In this document: in pieces, positions 19,279 through 29,822 of the stretch
Position numbering within the stretch: position 1 is the stretch's first letter
How the letters are laid out: each line of letters begins with the position of its first letter
DNA from: JACKHA01 sp041401985
GTDB lineage: Bacteria; Planctomycetota; Phycisphaerae; Phycisphaerales; UBA1924
Direction of reading: 5' to 3'
DNA length: 64,000 nt
Assembly: GCA_041401985.1 (NCBI GenBank)
Contig: JAWKTE010000012.1
Coordinates: 1-64,000 of the forward strand
Translations under genes and position numbers: made by a program
The notes under the pieces: generated by a model
What the model was told of the DNA's origin: nothing
Database searches by the model: none
The model's input: only the letters and a program-made list of their open reading frames with translations

Positions 19279-19896
19279 CTACCGCGGGTGCGGGGCCAGA
19301 TCGATGTCGGCGCGGATGGCGGGGTCATCGACCGGGACGCGAGCGACGAGCGCCGGGTTGGCCCGCCAGAACGCGCCGAGGCCTTCGGCGAGCGGCTGGT
19401 CCAGGAGGCGGCCGGCCAGCGCGGGCGGGATGAGCGCGGGGTGGCCGCCCCGGCCTCGGTGCTCGGGGAGGACCGCGCGGCCTGGCTGGAGTTGCGCCGC
19501 CGAGGTCAAACGCAGGATCGTGTGGCGGCTCACATTGGGGAGGTCGGCGGGGTGGAGGAGAACGGGCGCATCGGGGGCCGCTTCGCGGGCGGTGCGGAGG
19601 CCGGTCCGGATCGACTCGGCCATCGGGGCGTCGGGGTCGGCTTCGACGGCGGTGAAAGGGCGTGGGGCGATGGCGGCCCGGACGATCGCTGGCTCGTGGC
19701 CGAGGACGACGAACATGCGGCCACATGCCCACGCGATCGCGTCGAACGAGACGGCGATGAGGGGCTGGAGGCCGGCGGGGGTGAGGACGGGAAGGAGTTG
19801 CTTTGAGCCGCCGGCACGACGGCCCCGCCCGGCGGCGAGGAGCAGGCCGGTGAGGGGCGGAGTCGGTGCGCGTGTGTCGGGATGGGCCGGAGGCAC
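19279..19896 (-). CDS. MobA-like nucleotidyltransferase (molybdenum cofactor type)
   Basis: 205 residues from GTG 19896. The nucleotide-binding signature LLLAAGRGRRAGGSKQLLPV and a later HPADLPNVS (acidic metal-ligand region) match the MobA-like NTP transferase family, whose members transfer CMP or GMP to molybdopterin. The substrate nucleotide is not settled by sequence. It follows xdhC on the same strand, which supports a role in maturing a molybdenum hydroxylase. The start is uncertain: the frame stays open upstream but runs into a palindromic repeat, so the extension is probably not coding. Confidence 0.8.
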   Translation of the reverse strand: MPPAHPDTRAPTPPLTGLLLAAGRGRRAGGSKQLLPVLTPAGLQPLIAVSFDAIAWACGRMFVVLGHEPAIVRAAIAPRPFTAVEADPDAPMAESIRTGLRTAREAAPDAPVLLHPADLPNVSRHTILRLTSAAQLQPGRAVLPEHRGRGGHPALIPPALAGRLLDQPLAEGLGAFWRANPALVARVPVDDPAIRADIDLAPHPR

Positions 19897-19904
19897 CGCG
19901 TCAA

Positions 19905-20090
19905 CATAACCGAGTTCGAGGAGGTCGGGCTTTCCAGCCCGACTCGAGGCGGGTTGAGATAAACGGAGCCCGGTGGCCAGATCGTCAGGGCTCCGCTGAC
20001 AACGTCGTGACACAAGTTGGTCGGCGATCTGTCGCCGCGTTCGGGCGGGGCTGGAACGCCCCGCCCCCTCGTCGGGAGTCCGTCCTCGAG
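19905..20090. repeat. Paired TTCCAGCC-type hairpin element
   Basis: Two GC-rich hairpins with a TTCCA core flank an internal segment. The left has GTCGGGCTTTCCAGCCCGAC near 19922-19943. The right has GGGCGGGGCTGGAACGCCCC near 20043-20066. The same composite layout in other copies is seen at 49970-50160 and 60880-61045, with shared flanks such as GAACGCGGCGAC. It separates xdhC from the MobA-like gene. Confidence 0.7.
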
Positions 20091-20115
20091 AGAAGCGATC
20101 GTCGATCCCCGCGCT

Positions 20116-21150
20116 TCACCCCCGTGCGTTCACGCCGCACTCCGAGACGCCGCTCGCGTCGGCACGGAGGGGCTCGAACGGGTCGGGGCCGGCGATGCGC
20201 TCGACGGGCTTGCGGGCGCTTCGGCGGCGGACCTCAACGAGTTGGGCGGCGATGGACACGCCGATCTCCTCGACCGTGACGGCGCCGATGTCGAGCCCGA
20301 CCGGGGCGTGGACTTGTTCGAGGGCTTCGGGAGAGACGCCCATGGCGGCCAGGTCGTCGAAGATCAGTTTGACCTTGCGACGGCTGCCGATCATGCCGAC
20401 GTAGGGCGCGCCCCGCCCGACGACGGCGTGCAGGGCCTGCTCGTCGTGGCGATGGCCGCGCGTGACGACGAGGCAGAAGGTGGACTCGTCGATGGGGGCA
20501 TCGGCCAGACGCTCGGCGATGTCGCCGACGACCGGGATCGCGCCGGCGGGCAGGTGCTGCTCGATCAGGTCGGCCCGGTCGTCGAACACGTGGACCTCGA
20601 ACTCGAGGGCCAGGGCCAGGCGGGCGACGGCCTGGCCGACGTGCCCGGCGCCGGCGATGTAGAGCCGGTCGCGCGGGGGGATGTGGAGGCGATAGTTCGA
20701 TTGCACAACCGCCTTCGTCCCGCTGGCGGCTGAGGCGTCCGCGGCGGACGCGGCGTCGATCGACAGATCGAGGTGCGTCGCCCGGCGAGCGTTGATGTCG
20801 GCGATGACCGCGTCGAGGCGATCGGGGGTCGGCGGCGGGGCGACGATGAGTTCGAGCGTGCCGCCGCAGATCAGCCCGTCGTCCCATCCATAATCGTGGT
20901 TGAGTCGGAAGCGCAGCGGGGCCGAGCGGGCGCTGGCAAGCAGCCCAAAGGCGGCCCGGCGGACCTCGGCCTCGACGCAGCCCCCACCGATGGTGCCGAA
21001 GGTAGAGGCGGCGTCGTCGACGAGCATGAGGGCCCCGGGTTCCTGGGGCGTCGAGCCGCGCGAGGCGACGACGAGGCAGAACGCGCAGACGCGCCCATCG
21101 CGCCGGATGGCGGCGGCGCGGGCGAGGATCGTTGTGAGGGGTTCGTTCAT
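20116..21150 (-). CDS. XdhC/CoxI-family molybdenum hydroxylase maturation protein
   Basis: 344 residues. The N-terminal XdhC/CoxI domain (VASRGSTPQEPGALMLV; TIGGGCVEAEVRRAA; GWDDGLICGGTLELIV) is followed by a C-terminal Rossmann domain (LYIAGAGHVGQAVARLAL; YVGMIGSRRKVKLIFDDL; HAPVGLDIGAVTVEEIGVSI). XdhC binds and sulfurates or inserts molybdenum cofactor into xanthine dehydrogenase-type enzymes. No target enzyme is encoded in the window. The start ATG 21150 opens a normal N-terminus, and a possible TAGACT -10 lies 29 bases upstream. Confidence 0.9.
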   Translation of the reverse strand: MNEPLTTILARAAAIRRDGRVCAFCLVVASRGSTPQEPGALMLVDDAASTFGTIGGGCVEAEVRRAAFGLLASARSAPLRFRLNHDYGWDDGLICGGTLELIVAPPPTPDRLDAVIADINARRATHLDLSIDAASAADASAASGTKAVVQSNYRLHIPPRDRLYIAGAGHVGQAVARLALALEFEVHVFDDRADLIEQHLPAGAIPVVGDIAERLADAPIDESTFCLVVTRGHRHDEQALHAVVGRGAPYVGMIGSRRKVKLIFDDLAAMGVSPEALEQVHAPVGLDIGAVTVEEIGVSIAAQLVEVRRRSARKPVERIAGPDPFEPLRADASGVSECGVNARG

Positions 21151-21179
21151 ATCCGGGGCAATCGCGACCGATCGCGGTC

Positions 21180-21185
21180 AGTCTA
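21180..21185 (-). promoter_or_regulatory. Possible -10 box TAGACT of xdhC
   Basis: On the minus strand TAGACT lies 29 bases before the xdhC ATG, giving a leader of about 22 bases with the repeated words CGCGATCGG and TCGCGAT. Confidence 0.35.
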
Positions 21186-21466
21186 CCGCAGAACCGCCGA
21201 CGGTCCGGAGCGGCGGCGCGGGCGTTGGGATTCGCGGAACAACCCGCGTGCGGGCGGGGTTCGCGTCGGACCGGGCTGCTGGTGCGCCCGAATCGGGATC
21301 GGGCCGGGGCTCGGGCCCCGGCCCACGAAACCGGCGGCGGCGTTTCTGGTATCCTTTTGGCCCCGGGCCGCGTGGCCTGGGGAACGAGAATCGAGATTCC
21401 GGTTGTGCTGCACGCGGCTCGCGTCGGGAGCCCACAGACGGCCGTCCCCAGATGGAGCGAACCCCC

Positions 21467-22471
21467 ATGCGTACGAAGTTCACGTCGCTTGTGGCCCTGG
21501 CCTGCGCGGCCGGGCTGGCCCTGCCCGCGATGGCCCAGACCGCCGAGGAGATCCTCGCGGAGGAGGATGTCGAGTTCGAGGCGCCGGACCTGATGGTGGG
21601 CGATCGGGCGCCGGACCTGAACATCACGTCGTGGGTCAAGGGCGACGAGGTCTCTTCGTTCCGCCAGGGCCAGACCTATGTGGTCGAGTTCTGGGCGACG
21701 TGGTGCGGGCCGTGCATCCGCGGGTTCCCGCACCTGACCGAGATGCAGGAGCACTACGGGCGCGACGTGACGATCATCGGCGTGAACATCTGGGACGACA
21801 ACCGCGGGCGTGACTCGCTGGACGCCCGGACCGAGCGCGTGACCGAGTGGGTCGGCGGGCGCGAGGACATGGGCTACACCGTCGCGATCGACGGGAACAA
21901 GGTGATGGAAGAGGAGTGGATGGGCGCCGCCGGGCGGAACGGCATCCCGTCGGCGTTTATCGTCGATGGCGACGGGATGGTCGCGTGGATCGGGCACCCG
22001 GGCCAGATGGACTCGGCGCTCGAGCAGGTCGCGGCGGGCGAGTGGGACACGCAGGAGGCCGCGGCGTCGTTCATCGCCGAGCAGAAGTGGCTGCCGCACA
22101 TCTACACCCTGTGGGGCGAGGGCGAGTGGGACCACTCGTACCGCGTGCTCAACGCGCTGCTGGAAACCGAACTGGCCGACGCGCCGCAGGTGCTCAACCA
22201 GGTCGCCTGGACGGTGCTGACCAACCCGCGGATCGAGCAGCGTGACATCGGCTTCGCGATCCGGGCCGCCGAGCGGGCGTGCGAGGTGACCGAGTGGGAG
22301 AACTCGGACATCATGGACACGCTGGCCCGCGGGTACTTCATGGACGGGCAGATCGACGAGGCGATCGAACTGCAGGAGAAGGCCATCGAGGTCTGCGACG
22401 ACGACGAGATGCGCGAGTCGCTCCAGGCGACGCTGGCCGAGTACCGCGAGGCCCGTCGCAGCGACGGCTGA
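21467..22471 (+). CDS. Secreted TlpA-like thioredoxin-fold protein with a C-terminal helical region
   Basis: 334 residues. A signal peptide (SLVALACAAGLALPAMAQ) leads to a thioredoxin domain with FWATWCGPCIRGFP, placing redox cysteines at 80 and 83, plus the conserved NGIPSAFIVD cis-Pro region. After about residue 190 a helical segment with a TPR-like pair follows (LLETELADAPQVLNQVAW; DTLARGYFMDGQIDEAIELQ). It probably acts in extracytoplasmic thiol-disulfide exchange. The ATG at 21467 has GGAG 9 bases upstream; the ATG at 21452 is an alternative. A clear terminator follows. Confidence 0.88.
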   Translation: MRTKFTSLVALACAAGLALPAMAQTAEEILAEEDVEFEAPDLMVGDRAPDLNITSWVKGDEVSSFRQGQTYVVEFWATWCGPCIRGFPHLTEMQEHYGRDVTIIGVNIWDDNRGRDSLDARTERVTEWVGGREDMGYTVAIDGNKVMEEEWMGAAGRNGIPSAFIVDGDGMVAWIGHPGQMDSALEQVAAGEWDTQEAAASFIAEQKWLPHIYTLWGEGEWDHSYRVLNALLETELADAPQVLNQVAWTVLTNPRIEQRDIGFAIRAAERACEVTEWENSDIMDTLARGYFMDGQIDEAIELQEKAIEVCDDDEMRESLQATLAEYREARRSDG

Positions 22472-22545
22472 TCGCGCTGAACCCGTCCCGGCGTGGCGCC
22501 CCGGAGTCGGGCGGCCCGGCGCGGGCGAACAAAACCAGTCAGGCA

Positions 22546-22582
22546 CGCCCCCGCTTCCCTAGGAGGCGGGGGCGTTTGTTTT
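22546..22582 (+). terminator. Rho-independent terminator after the TlpA-like gene
   Basis: A perfect 9-base stem (CGCCCCCGC at 22546-22554 with GCGGGGGCG at 22566-22574) and an 11-base loop are followed by TTTGTTTT. Confidence 0.88.
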
Positions 22583-22724
22583 CGGGCCAGAGGCGTGCGG
22601 GTGGGGCGGGGGCGTGCCCATCCCAGCGGGGCGCGATACCCTGCCGGGCGGAATCCCAAGAACGGGCGGGCGGGGGCTGCCTCGCGGCCACGACGAGCGA
22701 CCCTCGGGCAGGAGCCACAAGCGG

Positions 22725-23339
22725 ATGATCAAGATCAAGTGCGACAAGTGCGACCGCACCATCGAGGTGGACAACGACAAGGCCGGGCAGAAGGTCCAGT
22801 GCCCGTCGTGCGGCGACACGAACGTGGTGCCCAGCCGCCAGGACCGGGCCGCCGCCGCGGGGTTCCCGCCGGACTCCGGGCCGGAGCAGCGGGTGCTGAT
22901 CGTGCGGGAGTCGATGTTCCGGGCCCATCCGATCCTGGTGTCATTTCTGTTCGTCGTGTTCATCGGCGGGCTGATCGGCGGGGTGGCGATGGCCCTGACC
23001 GTCATCGGGCTGCCCGGGGCGATCCCGGCGTGGATCCTGGGGGTCATCGCGGGCATCTGGCTGGGGATCTGGAAGATCAAGACCTTCGGCGAGACGCTGG
23101 AAGTGACCAACAAGCGGAGCGTGCTGCACATCGGCATCTTCTCGAAGAGCACGACCGAGGTGGTGCACGACAACATCCGCAACGTGCAGGTGGACCAGTC
23201 GTTCTGGAACCGCGTGTTCAACGTGGGAACGCTGGGGATCTCGTCGAGCGGGCAGGCGGGCATCGAGGTGCACGCCAAGAACATCCCCAAGCCGCACCAT
23301 GTGCGGAAGGTGATCGACCTGTACCGTCCGATGGATTGA
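22725..23339 (+). CDS. Zinc-ribbon plus bacterial PH-domain membrane protein
   Basis: 204 residues. An N-terminal zinc ribbon (IKCDKCDRTI, then VQCPSCGD) is followed by two closely spaced membrane helices (about 62-105) and a C-terminal domain LEVTNKRSVLHIGIFSKSTTEVVHDNIRNVQVDQ. That last pattern is typical of YdbS/YdbT-like bacterial PH domains. The function of this arrangement is unknown; it should face the cytoplasm from the inner membrane. The ATG at 22725 has AGGAG 10 bases upstream. Confidence 0.82.
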   Translation: MIKIKCDKCDRTIEVDNDKAGQKVQCPSCGDTNVVPSRQDRAAAAGFPPDSGPEQRVLIVRESMFRAHPILVSFLFVVFIGGLIGGVAMALTVIGLPGAIPAWILGVIAGIWLGIWKIKTFGETLEVTNKRSVLHIGIFSKSTTEVVHDNIRNVQVDQSFWNRVFNVGTLGISSSGQAGIEVHAKNIPKPHHVRKVIDLYRPMD

Positions 23340-23368
23340 GCGGGACGGACCTCGGCCTTGGCGGCCCG

Positions 23369-23946
23369 ATGAGCGCACGGCGTTCCACGATCTGGACCCG
23401 CGACCGGATCACCGACGAGGTGGAAGGGTTGGCGGTTGCCGCGTCGGACCGGCGGACCGCGTTCGTACGGGAGTGGCGCGAGCAGCAGCGTCTCCGCATG
23501 GCGGATGGGGGATCGCCCGTTCCGATTACTGCCCGATTGCTCCACGACGACTCGGACGGGAACTCGCCGGCCGGTTCCCCCCCGGTGGTCCGAAAGCGAC
23601 GCGGGCTGCTGCCGGTGATCGGGCTCGCGCTGCTTGGCTTGGCTTTGTGGTCGATTGTGACCAACCCGGGCTGGCGATCGCTCCAATCGGCCGCGTTCTT
23701 GCTCGTGCTGTTCGCAGGACCAGCAGCGGCGGCGCTGCTGTGGCGCGGTCGATTCTGGCGCATCCGACGATTCCATGCCGACTGCCGTCGGGTCCGACTT
23801 GGGCGATGTGCCCGCTGCGGGTACGACGTTCGCGCCGTTGCCTCTCCGGTTGGGCCGGAGCAGCTCGACGGCGTCGTCCTTGGCCCCCGACGGTGTCCGG
23901 AGTGCGGACTCGACTGGCCGCTTGTTCCGAGGCTGCGAGACGAGGA

Positions 23947-23950
<4 letters not shown>
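23369..23950 (+). CDS. Zinc-ribbon membrane protein of the CxxCGYD type
   Basis: 193 residues, function unknown. An N-terminal hydrophilic, Arg-rich half is followed by two membrane helices (LLPVIGLALLGLALWSIV; AAFLLVLFAGPAAAALLW) and a C-terminal zinc ribbon CARCGYDVR, then CPECGLDWP. This signature recurs in two other proteins of the window. The ATG at 23369 begins 29 bases after the upstream stop; no good Shine-Dalgarno is seen. Its stop overlaps the stop of the convergent kinase gene by four bases (CTAG). Confidence 0.72.
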
Positions 23951-26742
<2,792 letters not shown>

Positions 26743-26850
26743 CCGCCGCTCCGATGGCGTCGCCGCGACCGCCGCGCGGCCCTGCCCCGGACCGGGAACG
26801 GGGTCCGGGGGAACGCGGGGCTTCGGATCGGGCGACTGCTGATGCAAGAG

Positions 26851-26856
26851 TACGAT
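26851..26856 (+). promoter_or_regulatory. Putative -10 box TACGAT of rlmE
   Basis: TACGAT lies 6 bases before ATG 26863 and makes the upstream in-frame ATG at 26842 unlikely, because it would precede the promoter element. Confidence 0.5.
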
Positions 26857-26862
26857 CGCCCG

Positions 26863-27501
26863 ATGGCCCGTCGCGTGCTCCACGACCAGTACTTCAAGAA
26901 GGCCAAGGACGAGGGGTACCTGGCCCGGTCGGCGTACAAACTCCAGGAGATCGCCCAGCGCCACCGCCTGATCGGCGCGGGCCAGCGGGTGCTGGACCTG
27001 GGCTGTGCGCCGGGGGCGTGGCTGCAGGTGGCGGCGGGGTTGGTGGGGCCGAAGGGCGTGGTCGTCGGGATCGACCTGAAGGAGGTCCGCGACGCGATCG
27101 GGGCAAACGTCGCGACGCTCGTTGGCGATATCTACGAGACCGACGCCGCCGCGCTGACGGAGATGGGGGGCGGGCTGTTCGATGCCGTGGTGTCGGACAT
27201 GGCGCCGGACACGACCGGGGCGGGGGACACGGACCACCACCGATCCGTGCGATTGTGCCGCCATGTTCTGGAGATGCTGCCGGGGCTGCTGAAGCCCGGC
27301 GGGAACCTGGCGATGAAGGTGTTCGAGGGCGGGACGTATCCGGCGCTGGTGAAGGAGACGGGGCGGCTGTTCGCGTCGGCCAAGGGGTTCAAGCCGAAGG
27401 CGAGCCGGGATGTGTCGCGGGAGATCTATGTCGTGGCGCTCGGATACCGCCCGCGGCGCGATGAGGCAGGGGCGGCGGGGCGTGCGGAGTCCGGGGCGTG
27501 A
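26863..27501 (+). CDS. rlmE: 23S rRNA (uridine-2'-O)-methyltransferase RlmE/FtsJ
   Basis: 212 residues. YFKKAKDEGYLARSAYKLQEI carries the family's first catalytic lysine region. SAM motif I is VLDLGCAPGAWLQVAA. VVSDMAPDTTGAGDTDHHRS holds the catalytic aspartate, and LAMKVFEGG the catalytic lysine with a glutamate nearby. It methylates U2552 of 23S rRNA, a late step in 50S assembly. The start follows the TACGAT box. The 3' end overlaps the next gene by four bases (GTGA), implying coupling. Confidence 0.93.
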   Translation: MARRVLHDQYFKKAKDEGYLARSAYKLQEIAQRHRLIGAGQRVLDLGCAPGAWLQVAAGLVGPKGVVVGIDLKEVRDAIGANVATLVGDIYETDAAALTEMGGGLFDAVVSDMAPDTTGAGDTDHHRSVRLCRHVLEMLPGLLKPGGNLAMKVFEGGTYPALVKETGRLFASAKGFKPKASRDVSREIYVVALGYRPRRDEAGAAGRAESGA

Positions 27502-29627
27502 CGCTGCTCGCGCCGTGGACCGCGCTGGCGGCGGGGCTTGTCGGCGGCGGGCTGCTGCTTGTCATGTACATGCTGCGTCTACGCCGTCGCCCGGTGCGTG
27601 TGACGACGACCATGTTCTGGGGCGATCCGCCGCGCGATCTGGAGGCCAATGTGCCGCTGCGGATGGTGCGTCCGGCGTGGACGCTGCTGCTGCAGGCACT
27701 GGCGGTGGCGATGCTGGCGCTTGCGCTGGGGCGTCCGGCGACGGACGCGAGCGTCGGGTCGGCCGACGAGGTGTACATCCTGATCGATCGGTCGGCGTCG
27801 ATGAACGCGCTCGACGGCGGGGGCGGGCGGTCGAGGCTGGACGCGGCGCGGGAAGGGGCGCTCGAGGTTGTCTCAGGCGTCGGCGGGCTGGGCGGGGCGC
27901 GGGCCCTGGTGGTGGCGTTCGCGTCGCGGGCCGAGGCGGTGACGTCGATGACGAGCGATCGCGGGGCACTGGCGGCGGCGATTGCTGGGATCGAGCCCAC
28001 GGACGAGGCCGGGGATCTTGGGGCGGCGCTCGACCTGGTCGGGGCGTTGATCGCCAGCCGCGCGGGCGAGCGGGATGCGCCGGCGGCGGCGCGGGTGGTG
28101 GTGCTGAGCGACGGATCCTTCGAGCGGGGTGCGGCCCGTTCGCTGGCCGGGGCGGCGATCGAGTTCAGGACGATGGGGTCGATCGGCCCATCGGGTGGGG
28201 TCGGGGTTCAACCCGGTGTGAGCGAGGGGCAGGGTGCAGAGCCGGATCGCGGGGCTGCACGAGATGGCGGGCGCGACAACATCGCGATCGCCGCGCTCGC
28301 GGCCCAGCGCGATGTCGCCGATCCGGCGCGTGTGCGGGTGTTCGTGCGGCTCATCTCGGTGCGGAGCGTCGAGACGCCGGTCACGGTGACGCTGCGGCTC
28401 GACGGCGCCGAACTGGCGCGGCGGGCGGTTGTGCTGCCGGCGATGGCATCGGCCCCGAGCAGCGGTGCGGGTGGTGGGGACGAGGCATCCGAGTCGCGTC
28501 CGGCTGAGCGGTCGATCTCGCTCGAGTTCACGCAGATCGCGGGCGGCGTGCTGACGGCTTCGATCGACCGAGAGGATCTGCTCGCGGCCGACAACCGCGC
28601 GGCGGTCGTGGTGCCGGCGGTGCAGCGGCCGCGGATCGTGCTGGTGTCGCCGGGCGAGCCGGACATGTTCCTCGTGGATGTGCTGGAGGCGTTGCCGCCG
28701 GCGTGGCTGCGATCGATCTCGGCGGCGCAGTACGAGTCGCCTCTCGGGGCGGAGTTGGGCGAACAGGCCGATCTGGTCGTGTTCGATCGGGTGCGCCCGG
28801 GTGTGTTGCCGCGGTGTGCGTCGATCTCGTTTGGGGCTGGGGTGCCGGTGGCGGGGCTGGATGGGGAGCCGGAGGATGCTCGCCCCCCCACTGCCGCAGC
28901 CGGCACGTCGTCGGGCGATCCGCCGGTGTTGATCTCGGCGTCGCAGTGGGACCGGAACCACCCCGCGCTGGCGAACGTGACGCTGGACTCGCTGCGGGTG
29001 TCGCGGGCAATCCCGCTTCGCGTCGGTGCGGATGAAGTGGCTGTGGATGGCGAGCCGAGTTCGGCCCAGGCCGTGCCGGATCGCACGCCCGTTCGCGTGC
29101 TCGCGTGGGGGCTGGATGGGCCGTTGATCGTCGAGGCCCGAGACGCCGGTGTGCGCCGGATCGTCGTCGGGTTCGCGCTGCGCGACTCGAACTGGCCGCT
29201 CACCGTCGGATTCCCGATCTTCCTCAGCGCGGCGATCGACGACCTGGTGTTCGCGGGCAGCCCGGGTCGCGGCGTGGCGTACGACGCGGGCTCGCTCATC
29301 GCCCCGCCCGACCTCGCCGGGCAGGCGTTGGAGGTGCGCGACGCCGACGGGCGCGTCGTGGCGCGGGGGCTGGGATCGGGGGTCGTCCCGCGCGCGGGGC
29401 TGTACACGCTGGCGGGCGGCGGCGCGGAGCGACCCCTGGCGGTGAACGTCGCGGGGTCGCACGAGTCCCGGGTGCTTGTGGAGCCGCGGCTGCGGATCGC
29501 GGGAGCGGAACTGGCCGGGGCGACGGGCGCGGCCCATCCGACGGAACTGTGGTTCTGGTTCGTGCTAGGCGCCGGCGCGCTGCTGCTGGTGGAATGGGTT
29601 GTGTACCTGCTGGTCGCGCGGGTGTAG
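27498..29627 (+). CDS. BatA/von Willebrand factor A domain membrane protein
   Basis: 709 residues. Two N-terminal membrane helices with WGDPPRDLEANVPLRM between them match the aerotolerance-regulator N-terminal (BatA) pattern. A VWA domain follows, with a MIDAS-type motif DRSASMNAL. A long beta-rich region leads to a C-terminal membrane helix (FWFVLGAGALLLVEWVVYLL). BatA-type proteins are normally encoded with MoxR and DUF58 genes; none is here. The GTG start overlaps the rlmE stop. Function beyond membrane-bound VWA scaffold is not established. Confidence 0.82.
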   Translation: MTLLAPWTALAAGLVGGGLLLVMYMLRLRRRPVRVTTTMFWGDPPRDLEANVPLRMVRPAWTLLLQALAVAMLALALGRPATDASVGSADEVYILIDRSASMNALDGGGGRSRLDAAREGALEVVSGVGGLGGARALVVAFASRAEAVTSMTSDRGALAAAIAGIEPTDEAGDLGAALDLVGALIASRAGERDAPAAARVVVLSDGSFERGAARSLAGAAIEFRTMGSIGPSGGVGVQPGVSEGQGAEPDRGAARDGGRDNIAIAALAAQRDVADPARVRVFVRLISVRSVETPVTVTLRLDGAELARRAVVLPAMASAPSSGAGGGDEASESRPAERSISLEFTQIAGGVLTASIDREDLLAADNRAAVVVPAVQRPRIVLVSPGEPDMFLVDVLEALPPAWLRSISAAQYESPLGAELGEQADLVVFDRVRPGVLPRCASISFGAGVPVAGLDGEPEDARPPTAAAGTSSGDPPVLISASQWDRNHPALANVTLDSLRVSRAIPLRVGADEVAVDGEPSSAQAVPDRTPVRVLAWGLDGPLIVEARDAGVRRIVVGFALRDSNWPLTVGFPIFLSAAIDDLVFAGSPGRGVAYDAGSLIAPPDLAGQALEVRDADGRVVARGLGSGVVPRAGLYTLAGGGAERPLAVNVAGSHESRVLVEPRLRIAGAELAGATGAAHPTELWFWFVLGAGALLLVEWVVYLLVARV

Positions 29628-29732
29628 CGTCGACCCTCGCAGGCTCCGAACGCGCGACGAGGAGCAGCGGGCGTCAGTCGGCGGAGCGTTCGCGATCCGG
29701 GGTCCGCTCGCAGCCCGAGTTCCAGCATCCGG

Positions 29733-29738
29733 TATATT
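29733..29738 (+). promoter_or_regulatory. Putative -10 box TATATT upstream of the M14 pair
   Basis: TATATT would place the transcription start about 78 bases before the TTG at 29823, giving an ordinary leader with an AAGGGA ribosome-binding site. Unlike many neighbours this is not leaderless. Confidence 0.4.
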
Positions 29739-29822
29739 CCAGCCCGCCCCAGCGGGATCGGCGGCGTCGCGCGCTGGCGCGGCCGGCGGACCGAGACAGA
29801 TTCCGGAGCGAAAGGGAACCGC

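Noticed and set aside
26842..26862. Upstream ATG start for rlmE
   Set aside because: It precedes the TACGAT -10 box and would add seven residues absent from the typical RlmE N-terminus.
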